64,000 bases of DNA from JAPHTQ01 sp050299175 (GCA_050299175.1 JBNKVM010000082.1:62001-126000); one strand, 5' to 3'. Numbered from the stretch's first letter, positions 42,720-51,766 are shown. The notes: generated by a model from the sequence alone, not told the origin. Numbers and translations: made by a program.

Positions 42720-43241
42720 ATGAAGAGTACCGCAATTCGCCATTCGCTTCTCACCCTGCTGCTGCTGGCAGTGCCATCCCTGCCCGTTGTGGCGGCGGAT
42801 GATGAGGTGCGCGAGGTGAGAAGTTTCTACCGTGTCGGGCAGCAGGCGGATCTGCAGAAAATGCCGATTCTGCTGATGTTTGCCGCCGATTTTTGCGCCT
42901 ATTGTGAGCGGCTGGAAGAGGATTTTCTCCGGCCGATGCTACGCAGCGGGGACTATGAGGACAAAGTACTGATCCGCAAGTTGCATATCGATAGTGATGA
43001 GATGGTCCGCGATTTCAACGGCGATGAGATCAGCCCGGCAGAGATCGCCGAGCAGTATGCGGTGACTCTGACACCCACTGTGGTGTTTATCGATGGGGAT
43101 GGGGTGGAGCTGGCGCCGAAGCGAGTGGGGCTGACCACACCCGATTTCTATGGCGGCTATCTCGACGATTCGATCAATCAGGCGCTGAATATTCTGCGTC
43201 GCAACACGCCGCTGCGGGTCAGGCTCTCAGCGCTCCATTAA
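42720..43241 (+). CDS. Periplasmic thioredoxin-fold protein
   Basis: 173 residues with a signal peptide ending near 'VVAADD' (26). The thioredoxin-like fold has active site 'CAYC' (C59, C62) in 'FAADFCAYCERLEEDFL' and the cis-Pro loop 'LTPTVVFIDGDG'. Likely a periplasmic disulfide reductase or SoxW-like protein. It is inserted between divergent hemC and convergent algR (4-bp overlap at the 3' ends). Partner unknown. Confidence 0.85.
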   Translation: MKSTAIRHSLLTLLLLAVPSLPVVAADDEVREVRSFYRVGQQADLQKMPILLMFAADFCAYCERLEEDFLRPMLRSGDYEDKVLIRKLHIDSDEMVRDFNGDEISPAEIAEQYAVTLTPTVVFIDGDGVELAPKRVGLTTPDFYGGYLDDSINQALNILRRNTPLRVRLSALH

Positions 43242-43951
43242 CCTCTGGCTTTAAGCACCCGTCGTACTTCGGCCAAGTGTCGGCGCGAAATCTCCGGGCC
43301 GCAACAGACACCACGCAGGTTGATGTGACAGCGCCCATCCGCGGTCTTTTCGATTCCCTCCAATGCCTCCAGTGCGATCAGTGCATTGCGATGGACCCGC
43401 AGGAAGCGTGAGCCGAACTCTTCCTCCAGTTGCTTTAGCGATTCCTCCAACAGCTCTTCGCGTCCGTTCATGAAAGCGGTGACGTATTTGTTGTCGGCCT
43501 GGAAATAGAGGATTTCATCCACCGGTATCAGGTGCAGGTTACCGTGTTTACGCACCGTGAGGTGGCTGCGCCCCTGCTCCGCTTCGCTGACCAATCCCCG
43601 TTTGTGCAGCCGCGCCAGCGCCTGCTCCAGCCGTTCCTGGCGTACCGGTTTAACCAGATAGTCGAGTGCCTCCGCCTCAAAGGCTTCCAGCGCGTGTTCA
43701 CTGTAGGCAGTTGTAAAAATAACGGCGGGCGGGTCGGGGTGTTTTGCCAGCTGTTGTGCTGCCGTCAGTCCGTCCATACCGGGCATGCGGATGTCGAGCA
43801 GGATCACATCGGGTTGCAGTTGTTCACTGGCCTTCAAGGCGGCCTCACCATCGGCGGCCTCACCGACGGTGGTGGTGCCGGGAATGTTTTCCAGCAGGCG
43901 CCGCAGCCGTTCGCGGGCCGGGGCCTCGTCGTCGACGATCAACACCTTCAT
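43238..43951 (-). CDS. algR: LytTR-type response regulator AlgR
   Basis: 237 residues. The receiver has 'VDDEAPARERL' and phosphoacceptor D53 ('LLDIRMPGMDG'); the C-terminal LytTR domain starts around 135 ('LTVRKHGNLHLIPVDEILYFQADNKYVTA'...'FLRVHRNALIALEAL'). In Pseudomonas AlgR controls alginate and type IV pilus genes. The synteny argH-algZ-algR-hemC is retained. Coupled to the kinase gene by a 4-bp overlap. Confidence 0.93.
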   Translation of the reverse strand: MKVLIVDDEAPARERLRRLLENIPGTTTVGEAADGEAALKASEQLQPDVILLDIRMPGMDGLTAAQQLAKHPDPPAVIFTTAYSEHALEAFEAEALDYLVKPVRQERLEQALARLHKRGLVSEAEQGRSHLTVRKHGNLHLIPVDEILYFQADNKYVTAFMNGREELLEESLKQLEEEFGSRFLRVHRNALIALEALEGIEKTADGRCHINLRGVCCGPEISRRHLAEVRRVLKARG

Positions 43952-45018
43952 TCATCCACCTCCAGCGGCAGGGTCAGGGTCGCCAGGTAGTAACCTTCCT
44001 GCTTAATCGTTTCCAGCGAGGCGTGCTGGCCGTAGTGGGCCTCCAGCCGTTCCCGGATATTGCGCATCGCCAGTCGGTTACCTTCCCGATGTGCTGTTTC
44101 ACCTTCGGGCAACGGATTACCAATCTTCAATTTCAACATACCGTTTTTCACGCTGCCTTCCAGGCTCAGGGTGCCGCCGTCAGCGCGCGGCTCGATACCA
44201 TGATAGACCGCGTTTTCCACCAGCGGCTGCAGCATCAGTGGCGGCAGCAGTGCCTCTTCGGGGATATCGTCTACCCGCCAGTCCACCGTGAGTCGCTCGC
44301 CGAGACGTAGCGACTCCATATGCAGGTAACGCCGGGTAAGCTCCAACTCCTCGCTGAAGGTGATGTGGCGCTTCTCATCGCGCATGCTGGCGCGAAACAG
44401 ATCCGCAAGGTCGAGCAGTGCCTCTTCCGCAATGTCCGGCTTACCGTGGATCAGGCTGGTTACCGTATTAATGCTGTTGAACAGAAAGTGGGGACGGATG
44501 CGTGCCTGTAGTGCCTGCAACCGAGCCTCCGCTTCGGCCCTTACCCGCTCTTTCCACTGGTGCTGCAGGAAAAGATAGCGCAACACCAGCGCGCTGATGA
44601 TCGCGCCGATGGATAGATTGCTCAGCAGGAAGCCGGTGTGGTGGGGACCGTAGAGCGGCAGAGCGGGATTGCGCACCACATGGAAGGCGGCCTCTGAGAG
44701 GATCAGGATCACCAGCAGCAGGATCAGGTAACTGACACCCGCTGCCGCCAGCATATCGAGCTTTGCCAGCAATGGCCGGGCGCGGCAAAGTACTGCGGCA
44801 CAGCAGAGCCCAACCCACTGCATGAATAGTGAAGTCATCGCCAGGTAGCGCCAGGGATCGATGGCCACATGGCTGGCGGCGAGGGTCAGGATCAGGGCGA
44901 ACAGTTCGGAGAGGATCACCACCGCGAACACGGAGTTCAGGCCGCAGAAGTCGGGCAGGAAAAAGTTGCTGGTCTGGTCTTCTTTGCTGGCCAACTTGTA
45001 CGATCCCCAAAAAGACAT
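43948..45018 (-). CDS. algZ: AlgZ/FimS-like sensor histidine kinase
   Basis: 356 residues: membrane helices in the first about 150 residues, then a LytS-type His_kinase domain with 'IRPHFLFNSINTV' (phosphoacceptor His) and a HATPase region ('PPLMLQPLVENAVYHGIEP'). It lacks the classic DHp motif, as the AlgZ/LytS class does. Partner of AlgR in the same operon. Confidence 0.92.
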   Translation of the reverse strand: MSFWGSYKLASKEDQTSNFFLPDFCGLNSVFAVVILSELFALILTLAASHVAIDPWRYLAMTSLFMQWVGLCCAAVLCRARPLLAKLDMLAAAGVSYLILLLVILILSEAAFHVVRNPALPLYGPHHTGFLLSNLSIGAIISALVLRYLFLQHQWKERVRAEAEARLQALQARIRPHFLFNSINTVTSLIHGKPDIAEEALLDLADLFRASMRDEKRHITFSEELELTRRYLHMESLRLGERLTVDWRVDDIPEEALLPPLMLQPLVENAVYHGIEPRADGGTLSLEGSVKNGMLKLKIGNPLPEGETAHREGNRLAMRNIRERLEAHYGQHASLETIKQEGYYLATLTLPLEVDE

Positions 45019-45131
45019 CCGTTTATCATAGCCGCATTCCCGGCGTAGAGACGAGGGAGCCGTCGCGGTTGGCGCATCGAATCGGCTATACTGCGCCGAA
45101 TTCCCACTTGAATCAGCCAGATGGATAAGCC

Positions 45132-46523
45132 ATGAGCGAAGAGAAAACCGTCGAAAAACCGTGGACCGGCCGCTTCAGCGAGCCCACCGACGCCTTTGTC
45201 GAGGCCTTCGGCGCCTCGGTCGGTTTCGATCAGCGCATGTACAGCCAGGATATCCGTGGCTCCATCGCCCATGCGCGGATGCTGACCAAGGTTGGTGTGC
45301 TGACCGAGCAGGAGCGTGACGACATCATCCGTGGCCTGACCAAAATCGAGGCGGAGATCGAGGCCGGTGATTTCCCCTGGTCCATCGCCCTCGAAGATGT
45401 GCACATGAACATCGAAAAGCGCCTTACCGACATGATCGGCGACGCGGGCAAGAAACTGCACACCGGCCGTTCACGTAACGATCAGGTGGCCACCGACGTG
45501 CGTCTCTATCTGCGCGACGAAATCGACGGCGCCATCGCCCCGGAACTGAAACGCCTGCAGGCGGCACTGATCGATCTGGCCGAGCGCGAGGCCGATACCA
45601 TCATGCCCGGCTTTACTCACCTGCAGACGGCGCAACCGATCACCTTCGGCCACCACATGCTGGCGTGGAACGAAATGCTGCAGCGCGACAGCGAGCGTCT
45701 GGTCGATTGTCGTAAACGGGTCAACATCATGCCGCTCGGCTCCGCCGCGTTGGCGGGTACGACATACCCGATCGATCGCGAATTTACCGCGAAAGAGCTG
45801 GGCTTCGACATGGTCGGGCGTAACTCCCTTGATGGCGTTTCCGATCGCGATTTTGCTATCGAATTTCTAGGCTGGTCGTCGCTGCTCTTGATGCACATGT
45901 CGCGCTTCAGCGAAGAGCTGATCCTGTGGAGCTCCAGCCAGTTCGACTGGGTCGATCTTGGCGATGCCTTCTGCACCGGTTCTTCGATCATGCCGCAAAA
46001 GAAAAATCCCGACGTACCGGAACTGGTGCGTGGTAAAACCGGTCGCGTCTTCGGTTCGTTGACCTCCATGCTGACCATCATGAAGGGCCAGCCGCTCGCC
46101 TATAACAAGGACAACCAGGAAGACAAAGAGCCGCTGTTCGATGCCATCGATACTGTGAAAGGATGCCTCAGGGTTTACGCTGACATGATGGCGCAGATCA
46201 AACTGAAACCGGAAAACCTGCGTGAGGCGGCGCTGCGCGGTTTCTCTACCGCCACCGACCTAGCCGATTATCTGGTACGCAACGGAGTGCCGTTCCGTGA
46301 TGCCCATGAGATTGTCGGTAAGGCTGTCGCTCTTGGTGTGAACACCAAACGTGATCTTTCGGAGATGAAACTGGAAGAGCTGCAGCAGTTCTCGAAAGCA
46401 ATTAAGGGAGATGTGTTCAGTTATCTAACTCTGGAGGGTTCCGTAGCCGCGAGGAATCATCTCGGCGGTACCGCGCCGGAGAGAGTCAAAGCAGCGGCAA
46501 AACATGCGAAGACTTTGCTGTAA
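45132..46523 (+). CDS. argH: Argininosuccinate lyase
   Basis: 463 residues; last step of arginine synthesis, cleaving argininosuccinate to arginine and fumarate. Conserved regions 'HTGRSRNDQVATDVRLYLRD', 'TIMPGFTHLQTAQPITFGHH' and the superfamily signature 'GSSIMPQKKNPD' are all present. The C-terminus is complete and followed by a strong terminator. Confidence 0.98.
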   Translation: MSEEKTVEKPWTGRFSEPTDAFVEAFGASVGFDQRMYSQDIRGSIAHARMLTKVGVLTEQERDDIIRGLTKIEAEIEAGDFPWSIALEDVHMNIEKRLTDMIGDAGKKLHTGRSRNDQVATDVRLYLRDEIDGAIAPELKRLQAALIDLAEREADTIMPGFTHLQTAQPITFGHHMLAWNEMLQRDSERLVDCRKRVNIMPLGSAALAGTTYPIDREFTAKELGFDMVGRNSLDGVSDRDFAIEFLGWSSLLLMHMSRFSEELILWSSSQFDWVDLGDAFCTGSSIMPQKKNPDVPELVRGKTGRVFGSLTSMLTIMKGQPLAYNKDNQEDKEPLFDAIDTVKGCLRVYADMMAQIKLKPENLREAALRGFSTATDLADYLVRNGVPFRDAHEIVGKAVALGVNTKRDLSEMKLEELQQFSKAIKGDVFSYLTLEGSVAARNHLGGTAPERVKAAAKHAKTLL

Positions 46524-46535
46524 TAATCAAAAAAG

Positions 46536-46558
46536 AAAGGCCGCGTTAAGCGGCCTTT
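46536..46558 (+). terminator. argH terminator
   Basis: AAAGGCCGC and GCGGCCTTT pair in a 9-bp stem around GTTAA, followed by a T-run. It starts 12 bp after the argH stop codon. Confidence 0.92.
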
Positions 46559-46600
46559 TTTTCGTATAACAAAGAAATCGTTGATGTGTTTTTGCTTTAA

Positions 46601-47062
46601 TTATTCACCAAGAAACTCATCGGCAATTTTGTACTGCTCTTCATTTTCCGTGACGAGGTGTTCCTTGTCTTGTGCCACGTCCTTGGCCAGCAGCGCCATG
46701 CGTGCGCTGGTGGCGGCGCTGTAGGCGGGAATATCGACACCCGGGACGATGGTTGACTCCGGGGCAACGATGGCACTAATACCGCAGGCAACATGGTGGG
46801 CGGCCATGGTGTGCCAGTCTGCTTCCTGACCGCAGGCGGCATAAGTTTCCACTGCGATGCTCTTGGCGGTACGGTAGGCATCGAGCAGTTCGGAATCGGA
46901 CGGATCGCTGGAGGAGGCGCAGGCGAGGGCGGCGTTGAGGCGTGAGTCGGGGGCCAGTTCCAGGACCCGACGGATGAAGCGGGCCCCCAATTGGCGCTGG
47001 CGGTTGACTGGCAGGTCGGCCAGCGCCTCTTTGAAACTGGATTCGTCGCTGATGGTCGCCAT
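46601..47062 (-). CDS. Uncharacterised 153-residue cytosolic protein
   Basis: I do not recognise the family. The ATG at 47062 is preceded by GGGGG at a good distance; the open frame further upstream is not convincing protein. The product is helical, without signal or membrane segment: 'LPVNRQRQLGARFIRRVLEL', 'DPSDSELLDAYRTAKSIAVETYAACGQEADWHTMAAHHVACGISA', ending in an acidic tail. The regular placement of Cys, His and Trp in the central part could indicate a ligand or metal site. It is divergent from the small gene that follows. Confidence 0.7.
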   Translation of the reverse strand: MATISDESSFKEALADLPVNRQRQLGARFIRRVLELAPDSRLNAALACASSSDPSDSELLDAYRTAKSIAVETYAACGQEADWHTMAAHHVACGISAIVAPESTIVPGVDIPAYSAATSARMALLAKDVAQDKEHLVTENEEQYKIADEFLGE

Positions 47063-47173
47063 GGTTGTTTCCCCCTGATGTGGTCTCCGTGCGGTATACC
47101 AAGCGTAGACCATGACAGCGGAATGTGGCTGCGACCTGGGGCGGCAATTTGCTAAGATGGGCCGAATTAGGCA

Positions 47174-47539
47174 GTGGCAGGCAGGTGTGCGGTGGTTCTC
47201 CTTAAACACTCTCTTGAGGCCTGGGGTAGTGAGTCCTTTGGACGTACTTTCCAGAAGGAGGTGGAGCAGTTGCCGATGTCGGCATTGCCGCTGCAGGCGG
47301 GGTTGGCGCACAGCTCCGCGGTGGCTGATGAGCCGTTTCGGGTGGTTATGCTGGGTGTGGACGACCAGCCACAGGAGCTGCGGATCCGAGCCGGGATTTT
47401 CTACAACGGTATCATCGCAGGTTGTAACTGTGCCGACGATCCAACCCCACCGGATCTGGAGCAGGAGTATTGCGAGCTGGAGTTCCTGATCGATACGTCC
47501 ACCGCGGGTGCGTCGGTGAGGCTGCTTTCGACCGAATAA
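47174..47539 (+). CDS. Uncharacterised 121-residue protein
   Basis: Starts with GTG at 47174, or at GTG 47192 ('VVLLKHSLEAWGSESFGRTF'). The core 'QELRIRAGIFYNGIIAGCNCADDPTPP' contains a CNC motif, followed by 'EYCELEFLIDTSTAGASVRLL', reading as beta strands. Short and conserved-looking; family not recognised. The small membrane protein gene follows 23 bp later, so the two may be co-transcribed. Confidence 0.65.
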   Translation: MAGRCAVVLLKHSLEAWGSESFGRTFQKEVEQLPMSALPLQAGLAHSSAVADEPFRVVMLGVDDQPQELRIRAGIFYNGIIAGCNCADDPTPPDLEQEYCELEFLIDTSTAGASVRLLSTE

Positions 47540-47562
47540 CGATTAACAAAACAGGTAGAAAT

Positions 47563-47742
47563 ATGTCTGAGCAACCCCCTTCAAATACCTTCTGGCTCGG
47601 CAACGCGATTCTTGCCGCAGCGATGCTGATGCTGCTATTCATGGGCAGCGCCTGGGAGAGCCTGGGCATTGGTGCCATGGTGCTCTGGATTGGGCTGGTG
47701 GCGTTGGGCGTCTACCTGGTCATGCTCAAGGACAAATCCTAG
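47563..47742 (+). CDS. Small two-helix membrane protein (59 residues)
   Basis: The ATG at 47563 is preceded by AGG and starts 'MSEQPPSNTFWLGN'. Two hydrophobic helices, about 12-27 and 35-54, are joined by 'GSAWESLG', and the tail is 'KDKS'. No known family. Lies downstream of the 121-residue protein gene. Confidence 0.65.
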   Translation: MSEQPPSNTFWLGNAILAAAMLMLLFMGSAWESLGIGAMVLWIGLVALGVYLVMLKDKS

Positions 47743-47817
47743 AGAACCGCTGAATAAGTCGCTGCGTGGGCGATCCACCGCTCGCGTACTTCTTCGGCGA
47801 TTCCCGCAGGCCTAGGC

Positions 47818-48114
47818 CTATCCAACGGCCTCACCCGTATCGACAAAGCGTATCTTGCGGGTCTCTCCGGCCATGGTGATCTCGGCCTCTTCCAGCGCAC
47901 CGCTATCGTAGTAGCCGTAGCGGTGCTCCATCTCAACCTCGCCGTAGACCAACTTTTGGCATAGCAGCATCTTTCCTTGCGCATCGTAGCTGGCACGAAA
48001 GTAAGTGTTGCGGTTTTCGGTTTCGCCTTCCTGTAGCTCGCTCATCAGTTTCAGTGGCAGTTTGACGCCGCTGTAAGTGAGGAAGTAACGCCAGTTGGTG
48101 GTGTCGTTGCTCAT
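47818..48114 (-). CDS. DUF6156-like protein
   Basis: 98 residues beginning 'MSNDTTNWRYFLTYSGVKLPLKL', with 'NRNTYFRASYDAQGKMLLCQKLVYGEVEMEHRY' split over alternating strands: a small, mostly beta cytosolic protein. I place it with the DUF6156 family from memory, with moderate certainty; no function is known. It reads divergently from the FNR-controlled small peptide region. Confidence 0.65.
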   Translation of the reverse strand: MSNDTTNWRYFLTYSGVKLPLKLMSELQEGETENRNTYFRASYDAQGKMLLCQKLVYGEVEMEHRYGYYDSGALEEAEITMAGETRKIRFVDTGEAVG

Positions 48115-48216
48115 TTTGCCTGGCCGATTGTGTCAAAAGTAACACCGTATCCAGTTTGTTCCCGGCCTGCCATCAGCTTTGCTGATTGTCGTTTTAACAA
48201 TGGTCACCATCTGCTT

Positions 48217-48230
48217 TTGATCCAGATCAT
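48217..48230. promoter_or_regulatory. FNR/Anr-type box 1 (near-consensus)
   Basis: TTGAT-CCAG-ATCAT differs by one base from TTGAT-N4-ATCAA. It lies exactly 60 bp upstream (centre to centre) of a perfect box. Confidence 0.6.
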
Positions 48231-48276
48231 AAGTAAGTGAAAAACCGCTTTTTACACGGCTAGAAGTCGAGAATGT

Positions 48277-48290
48277 TTGATCGACATCAA
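48277..48290. promoter_or_regulatory. FNR/Anr-type box 2 (perfect)
   Basis: TTGAT-CGAC-ATCAA is a perfect FNR consensus. A -10-like TTGAAT at 48313-48318 lies at the distance expected for a class II FNR promoter with the box near -41.5, which would start transcription near 48325. Confidence 0.8.
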
Positions 48291-48398
48291 TGTTTGTCCG
48301 GAGATCAGAGACTTGAATAGAGTTTGTCTGGAGGCCGTACCTCCGGGCATCTTTGAGCTCATTTTGTTAGTTACGGAATCCGTAAAAGGAGTATTGCA

Positions 48399-48479
48399 AT
48401 GCTTGAATCAATTATTGCACCGCTGATCTTTGGCGCAGTGTTCTTCTTCCTCTTCTCTGCGTTCATCTTTGATCACTAA
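48399..48479 (+). CDS. 26-residue single-helix membrane peptide under FNR-type control
   Basis: ATG at 48399 with AGGAG seven bases upstream opens a 26-codon frame: 'MLESIIAPLIFGAVFF' continuing as a Phe-rich hydrophobic stretch to 'FIFDH'. The whole peptide is one membrane helix with a charged end. Two FNR-type boxes and a -10-like element precede it, a 75-nt leader with GGAGG/CCTCC and TTACGG/CCGTAA hairpins may form, and two hairpins follow it. This pattern suggests a well-expressed, oxygen-controlled small protein, perhaps a subunit of a respiratory complex (compare CydX, CcoM); the sequence itself does not match those. Confidence 0.7.
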   Translation: MLESIIAPLIFGAVFFFLFSAFIFDH

Positions 48480-48486
48480 GTAGCTC

Positions 48487-48526
48487 CTCAGAATGGACCC
48501 TTTTATATACTCCCCCCCATTCTGAG
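48487..48526 (+). other. Hairpin after the 26-residue peptide gene
   Basis: CTCAGAATGG and CCATTCTGAG pair over a 20-nt loop. With the terminator just downstream it makes a highly structured 3' end. Confidence 0.55.
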
Positions 48527-48531
48527 CTCTC

Positions 48532-48565
48532 AAATACAGCCAACGAAATGTTGGCTGTATTTTTT
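48532..48565 (+). terminator. Terminator of the 26-residue peptide gene
   Basis: AAATACAGCCAAC and GTTGGCTGTATTT form a 13-bp perfect stem around GAAAT, followed by T residues. Confidence 0.93.
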
Positions 48566-48681
48566 GTCCCCCCAAAGCTCTTTTCCTGGCCGAATACCTC
48601 TATTGATGGGGTGCAAAGGGGCCTTATTGCGTTTACAGTTTAGAAACAACTAAGGGATACGGGTTACTAGGGAGGGTGCAG

Positions 48682-49788
48682 ATGGAACATCAAATACCGC
48701 TTTATACTCTGGACGGGGTAAAGAACGCCGAAAAGAGTAATCACCCTTTCTCCACCGATGACGGTCTGGGTCTTTCCCTTGAGCGATTCCAGCGTGATGA
48801 GTGCGATGACGTGGTGGTGCTGATTCACGGCCTCACCAGTTCCAGCGATATGTTCATCATGCCCGAGCACTACAATCTGGTGAGTTATCTGCTGGACAAC
48901 GGCCTCACCGATGTGTGGTGCCTCGATTACCGTATGAGTAATCACTTCAACTACAACCTCTACCCCAACAATTTCAGCATGGATGATGTGGCGCTCTACG
49001 ATCATCCGAAAGCGATTGAAACCGTGCGGGAGATTGTCGGGGCTAACAAGCGTATTCATGTGATCGCTCACTGCGTCGGCTCGCTGACCTTTGCCATGGC
49101 GTTGGCGGCAGGGACAGTAAAGAATATCTCCAGCATGGTGGCCAACAGCATCTCCCTGACCCCGTATATCCCGGGCTGGTCGCGGTTCAAGATTAATGTA
49201 TTCCCGTTTTTTCTCGAGCGTGTTCTGGATATCGCCTACGTTTCACCGGGTTGGCCCGGCGAGCCACGCCTGACTCGCGGTAAGCTAATCTCCAAGGTGA
49301 TCAGCCTGTTTCACCGTGAGTGTAATGAGCCTGCCTGCCACATGCTGAGCTTGATGTGGGGTAGCGGTTTTCCTGCGCTGTTTGAGCACGAAAACATTTC
49401 TGAGGTGACACACCGGCGTCTGGCGGATTTGTTTGGCGGTACCGGACTGAATTACCACCGCCATGTGGCGAAAATGGTGAACGCGGACCACCATGCAGTG
49501 AAAATGCACACCGATGATCACGGTTATGACTCCCTGCCCGATGATTATTTCGAGGCAGGGCTTTCCATTAAAACACCGATTCTGTTTACTACAGGTAGTC
49601 GCAACCGGGTTTTTGCCGACTCCAACATCCACTGTTATGAGCGGATGGTGGCGCACGGGGTGAGGCGTCATCAGCTAAAAGTGTTTGAAAAATACGGCCA
49701 TCAGGATATGTTTATAGGCAAGCATTGCGACAGGGACGTATTTCCGCAGTTGCGGAGTTTCATCAGGGAGCATCAAATCACGCAATGA
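48682..49788 (+). CDS. Alpha/beta hydrolase family protein
   Basis: The ATG at 48682 has GGAGGG five bases upstream; an in-frame GTG lies at 48676. About 368 residues, cytosolic. 'VVLIHGLTSSSDMFI' is the oxyanion region, 'HVIAHCVGSLTFAMAL' the nucleophile elbow, with Cys in the GxSxG position (H-C-V-G), and 'KYGHQDMFIGKH' carries the catalytic His; an Asp is expected near 'GSRNRVFADSN'. The arrangement resembles the hydrolase domain joined to GMC-type cholesterol oxidase-like proteins and esterases. The Cys nucleophile is notable. Its stop overlaps the hybrid kinase start. Confidence 0.82.
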   Translation: MEHQIPLYTLDGVKNAEKSNHPFSTDDGLGLSLERFQRDECDDVVVLIHGLTSSSDMFIMPEHYNLVSYLLDNGLTDVWCLDYRMSNHFNYNLYPNNFSMDDVALYDHPKAIETVREIVGANKRIHVIAHCVGSLTFAMALAAGTVKNISSMVANSISLTPYIPGWSRFKINVFPFFLERVLDIAYVSPGWPGEPRLTRGKLISKVISLFHRECNEPACHMLSLMWGSGFPALFEHENISEVTHRRLADLFGGTGLNYHRHVAKMVNADHHAVKMHTDDHGYDSLPDDYFEAGLSIKTPILFTTGSRNRVFADSNIHCYERMVAHGVRRHQLKVFEKYGHQDMFIGKHCDRDVFPQLRSFIREHQITQ

Positions 49789-51755
49789 GCTTGATCAGGG
49801 AGATGGAGAACGATAACGCTATGGACGGCGAACTACGACCACATAGCGGAGCGGGCCGTCGCGACAAGCGCGGCACTATCACACCTGCCATGAACAAAAA
49901 GCTTAACCGCGAGTTAGCCAAGGAGTACTACAAGCTGGCGCCTATGGCGGCAAGCAGCTTTTATGGTCTGTTGGCCATTGTCCTGTTTTTCTTCTGGGGT
50001 GAGCTTCCTAATTCCATTCTGCTGACCTGGGTTGCGGTTAACTTGATTGCCGCGACCTCTTTTCTTGTTGCTGCCCGGTTGTACAAACGCCACGGTACGG
50101 ATGACAATTCGGAAACATGGTTGCGTATCTACATGTTCCTGGTGTTGTTGCAGGATGCGCCGTACGGCCTGATCGGCCCGGTGAGTTTCATGGTCGACAA
50201 CGAAATCTATCGCATGTTGACCCTGTTCATGCTGGGCGGTATGACTGCGGGCGCGATTACCACCCGTGGTCTGGTGCTGCGAATCTATGTCGTATCGATT
50301 GTCACTCTGTTGTTGCCGATCGGTATTACTCTCGCGGTTCAGGGCACCACGGTTTCCGAAGGGATGTTGGCGTTGGTGGTGATCTATGTCGCCTTCATGC
50401 TGTCAGTGGCAAAAAGCTACAGTGCCAGTGTTAACCGCAATATCCTGCTCTGGCTCGATAACGAAAAATTGCTTGGCCAGCTCATGCAGTCGCACGCCGA
50501 AATAGAAGAGGCCAACCGGGTATTAACTCGTGAGATCGAACACCGTAAGAAAATTGAGGTTGAGTTACTGGAAGCGAAGGAACGTTCCGAACGGGCCAGC
50601 GAAGCAAAGAACCAGTTTCTGGCGAATGTCAGTCACGAATTACGCACCCCGCTTAATGGCATTATTGGTTTTTCCGAATTGCTTCATGGTGAGAGTCTAG
50701 GCGAGAAATCGGCACGTTTTGCCGAGCAGATAGGTCGCTCGGCGCAGACTCTGTTGCGTATCGTTAACGATATTCTGGATATTACCGCTATCGAAGCGGG
50801 GCACCTCAGCTTTTACGAAGAGACTTTCTCACTGCGAAATGAACTGGATGGGGTTGTCAGCATTTTGCAACCGATGGCGGAGCGCAAGAACCTCAAGCTG
50901 GAAACGAGTGTGGATGATGAGGTGGATGACGCACTTTACGGAGATGCTAACCGTTTGCGCCAGATCGTCAGCAACCTGATCTCCAACGCGGTTAAATATA
51001 CCGAGAAGGGGCAGATCCATGTCCACGTCAGCCACCAGGATGAGAATGACGATCAGGTGATAGTTCGCTTTGATGTGGAAGATACCGGGATCGGTATCGC
51101 CGAAGAGGCTCAGGCAGCTATCTTTGACAATTTTACCCGGGTCGAAGGTTTCGAGACACGGCACAATGAAGGCGTTGGCTTGGGTCTGGCGATCGTCAAA
51201 AGTCTGGTGCAGCGTATGGATGGCCGAATCAGTCTGCGCAGTAAACTGGGCGAAGGCTCTTGCTTTACCGTTGAGTTGCCGTTTGTACGTAGCGCCGAAA
51301 CTGCTCAAGGCACACAAACGATTGAACCACCAAGCCTGACGGTGGAGCAGTGGAGTGAACTGAAAGTGCTGGTAGTGGACGATAACGACGTCAATCGCAT
51401 GGTGTTGGGTGCTTTCCTCAACAAGGCCGGTATTCCCTTTGATGAAGTAAGTAATGGTCACGATGCGCTTGAGCGGATACGCGTGGGCGGGCTCGATGTG
51501 GTCCTGATGGATATCCAGATGCCGGATATCAGTGGCATCGAAGTGGTGAGACGGCTACATGAGGAAAGGGTACCTCTGCCGGTGTTAATTGCGGTGACGG
51601 CCCACGCCTTCCCTGAACAGCGTCAGGCAATTCTCAACGCAGGCTTTGTCGATTTTCTGATCAAGCCAATATCCGAAGCGTCTCTGCTCAAGACTCTGAC
51701 CAGGGCCTATATGGGCGGTTACGATAATAGCGAATTGAGACACTTGCCTGTCTGA
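49785..51755 (+). CDS. Hybrid sensor histidine kinase / response regulator
   Basis: 656 residues from the ATG at 49785, which overlaps the hydrolase stop (ATGA); an ATG at 49803 is possible. About six membrane helices occupy roughly residues 50-215. A short coiled coil leads to a DHp domain with H284 ('NVSHELRTPLNGIIGFSELL'), a HATPase with 'DTGIGI' and 'GVGLGLAIVKSL', and a C-terminal receiver with D576 ('VLMDIQMPD'). There is no output domain, so a phosphotransfer protein and separate regulator are expected elsewhere. Coupling to the hydrolase suggests it senses or controls the same substrate. Confidence 0.88.
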   Translation: MSLIREMENDNAMDGELRPHSGAGRRDKRGTITPAMNKKLNRELAKEYYKLAPMAASSFYGLLAIVLFFFWGELPNSILLTWVAVNLIAATSFLVAARLYKRHGTDDNSETWLRIYMFLVLLQDAPYGLIGPVSFMVDNEIYRMLTLFMLGGMTAGAITTRGLVLRIYVVSIVTLLLPIGITLAVQGTTVSEGMLALVVIYVAFMLSVAKSYSASVNRNILLWLDNEKLLGQLMQSHAEIEEANRVLTREIEHRKKIEVELLEAKERSERASEAKNQFLANVSHELRTPLNGIIGFSELLHGESLGEKSARFAEQIGRSAQTLLRIVNDILDITAIEAGHLSFYEETFSLRNELDGVVSILQPMAERKNLKLETSVDDEVDDALYGDANRLRQIVSNLISNAVKYTEKGQIHVHVSHQDENDDQVIVRFDVEDTGIGIAEEAQAAIFDNFTRVEGFETRHNEGVGLGLAIVKSLVQRMDGRISLRSKLGEGSCFTVELPFVRSAETAQGTQTIEPPSLTVEQWSELKVLVVDDNDVNRMVLGAFLNKAGIPFDEVSNGHDALERIRVGGLDVVLMDIQMPDISGIEVVRRLHEERVPLPVLIAVTAHAFPEQRQAILNAGFVDFLIKPISEASLLKTLTRAYMGGYDNSELRHLPV

Positions 51756-51766
51756 GCCTCGAATAG

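Noticed and set aside
47743..47817. GC-rich stretch with AGGCCTAGGCCT as a mobile-element end
   Set aside because: No transposase, target duplication or second copy is visible; too little to call.
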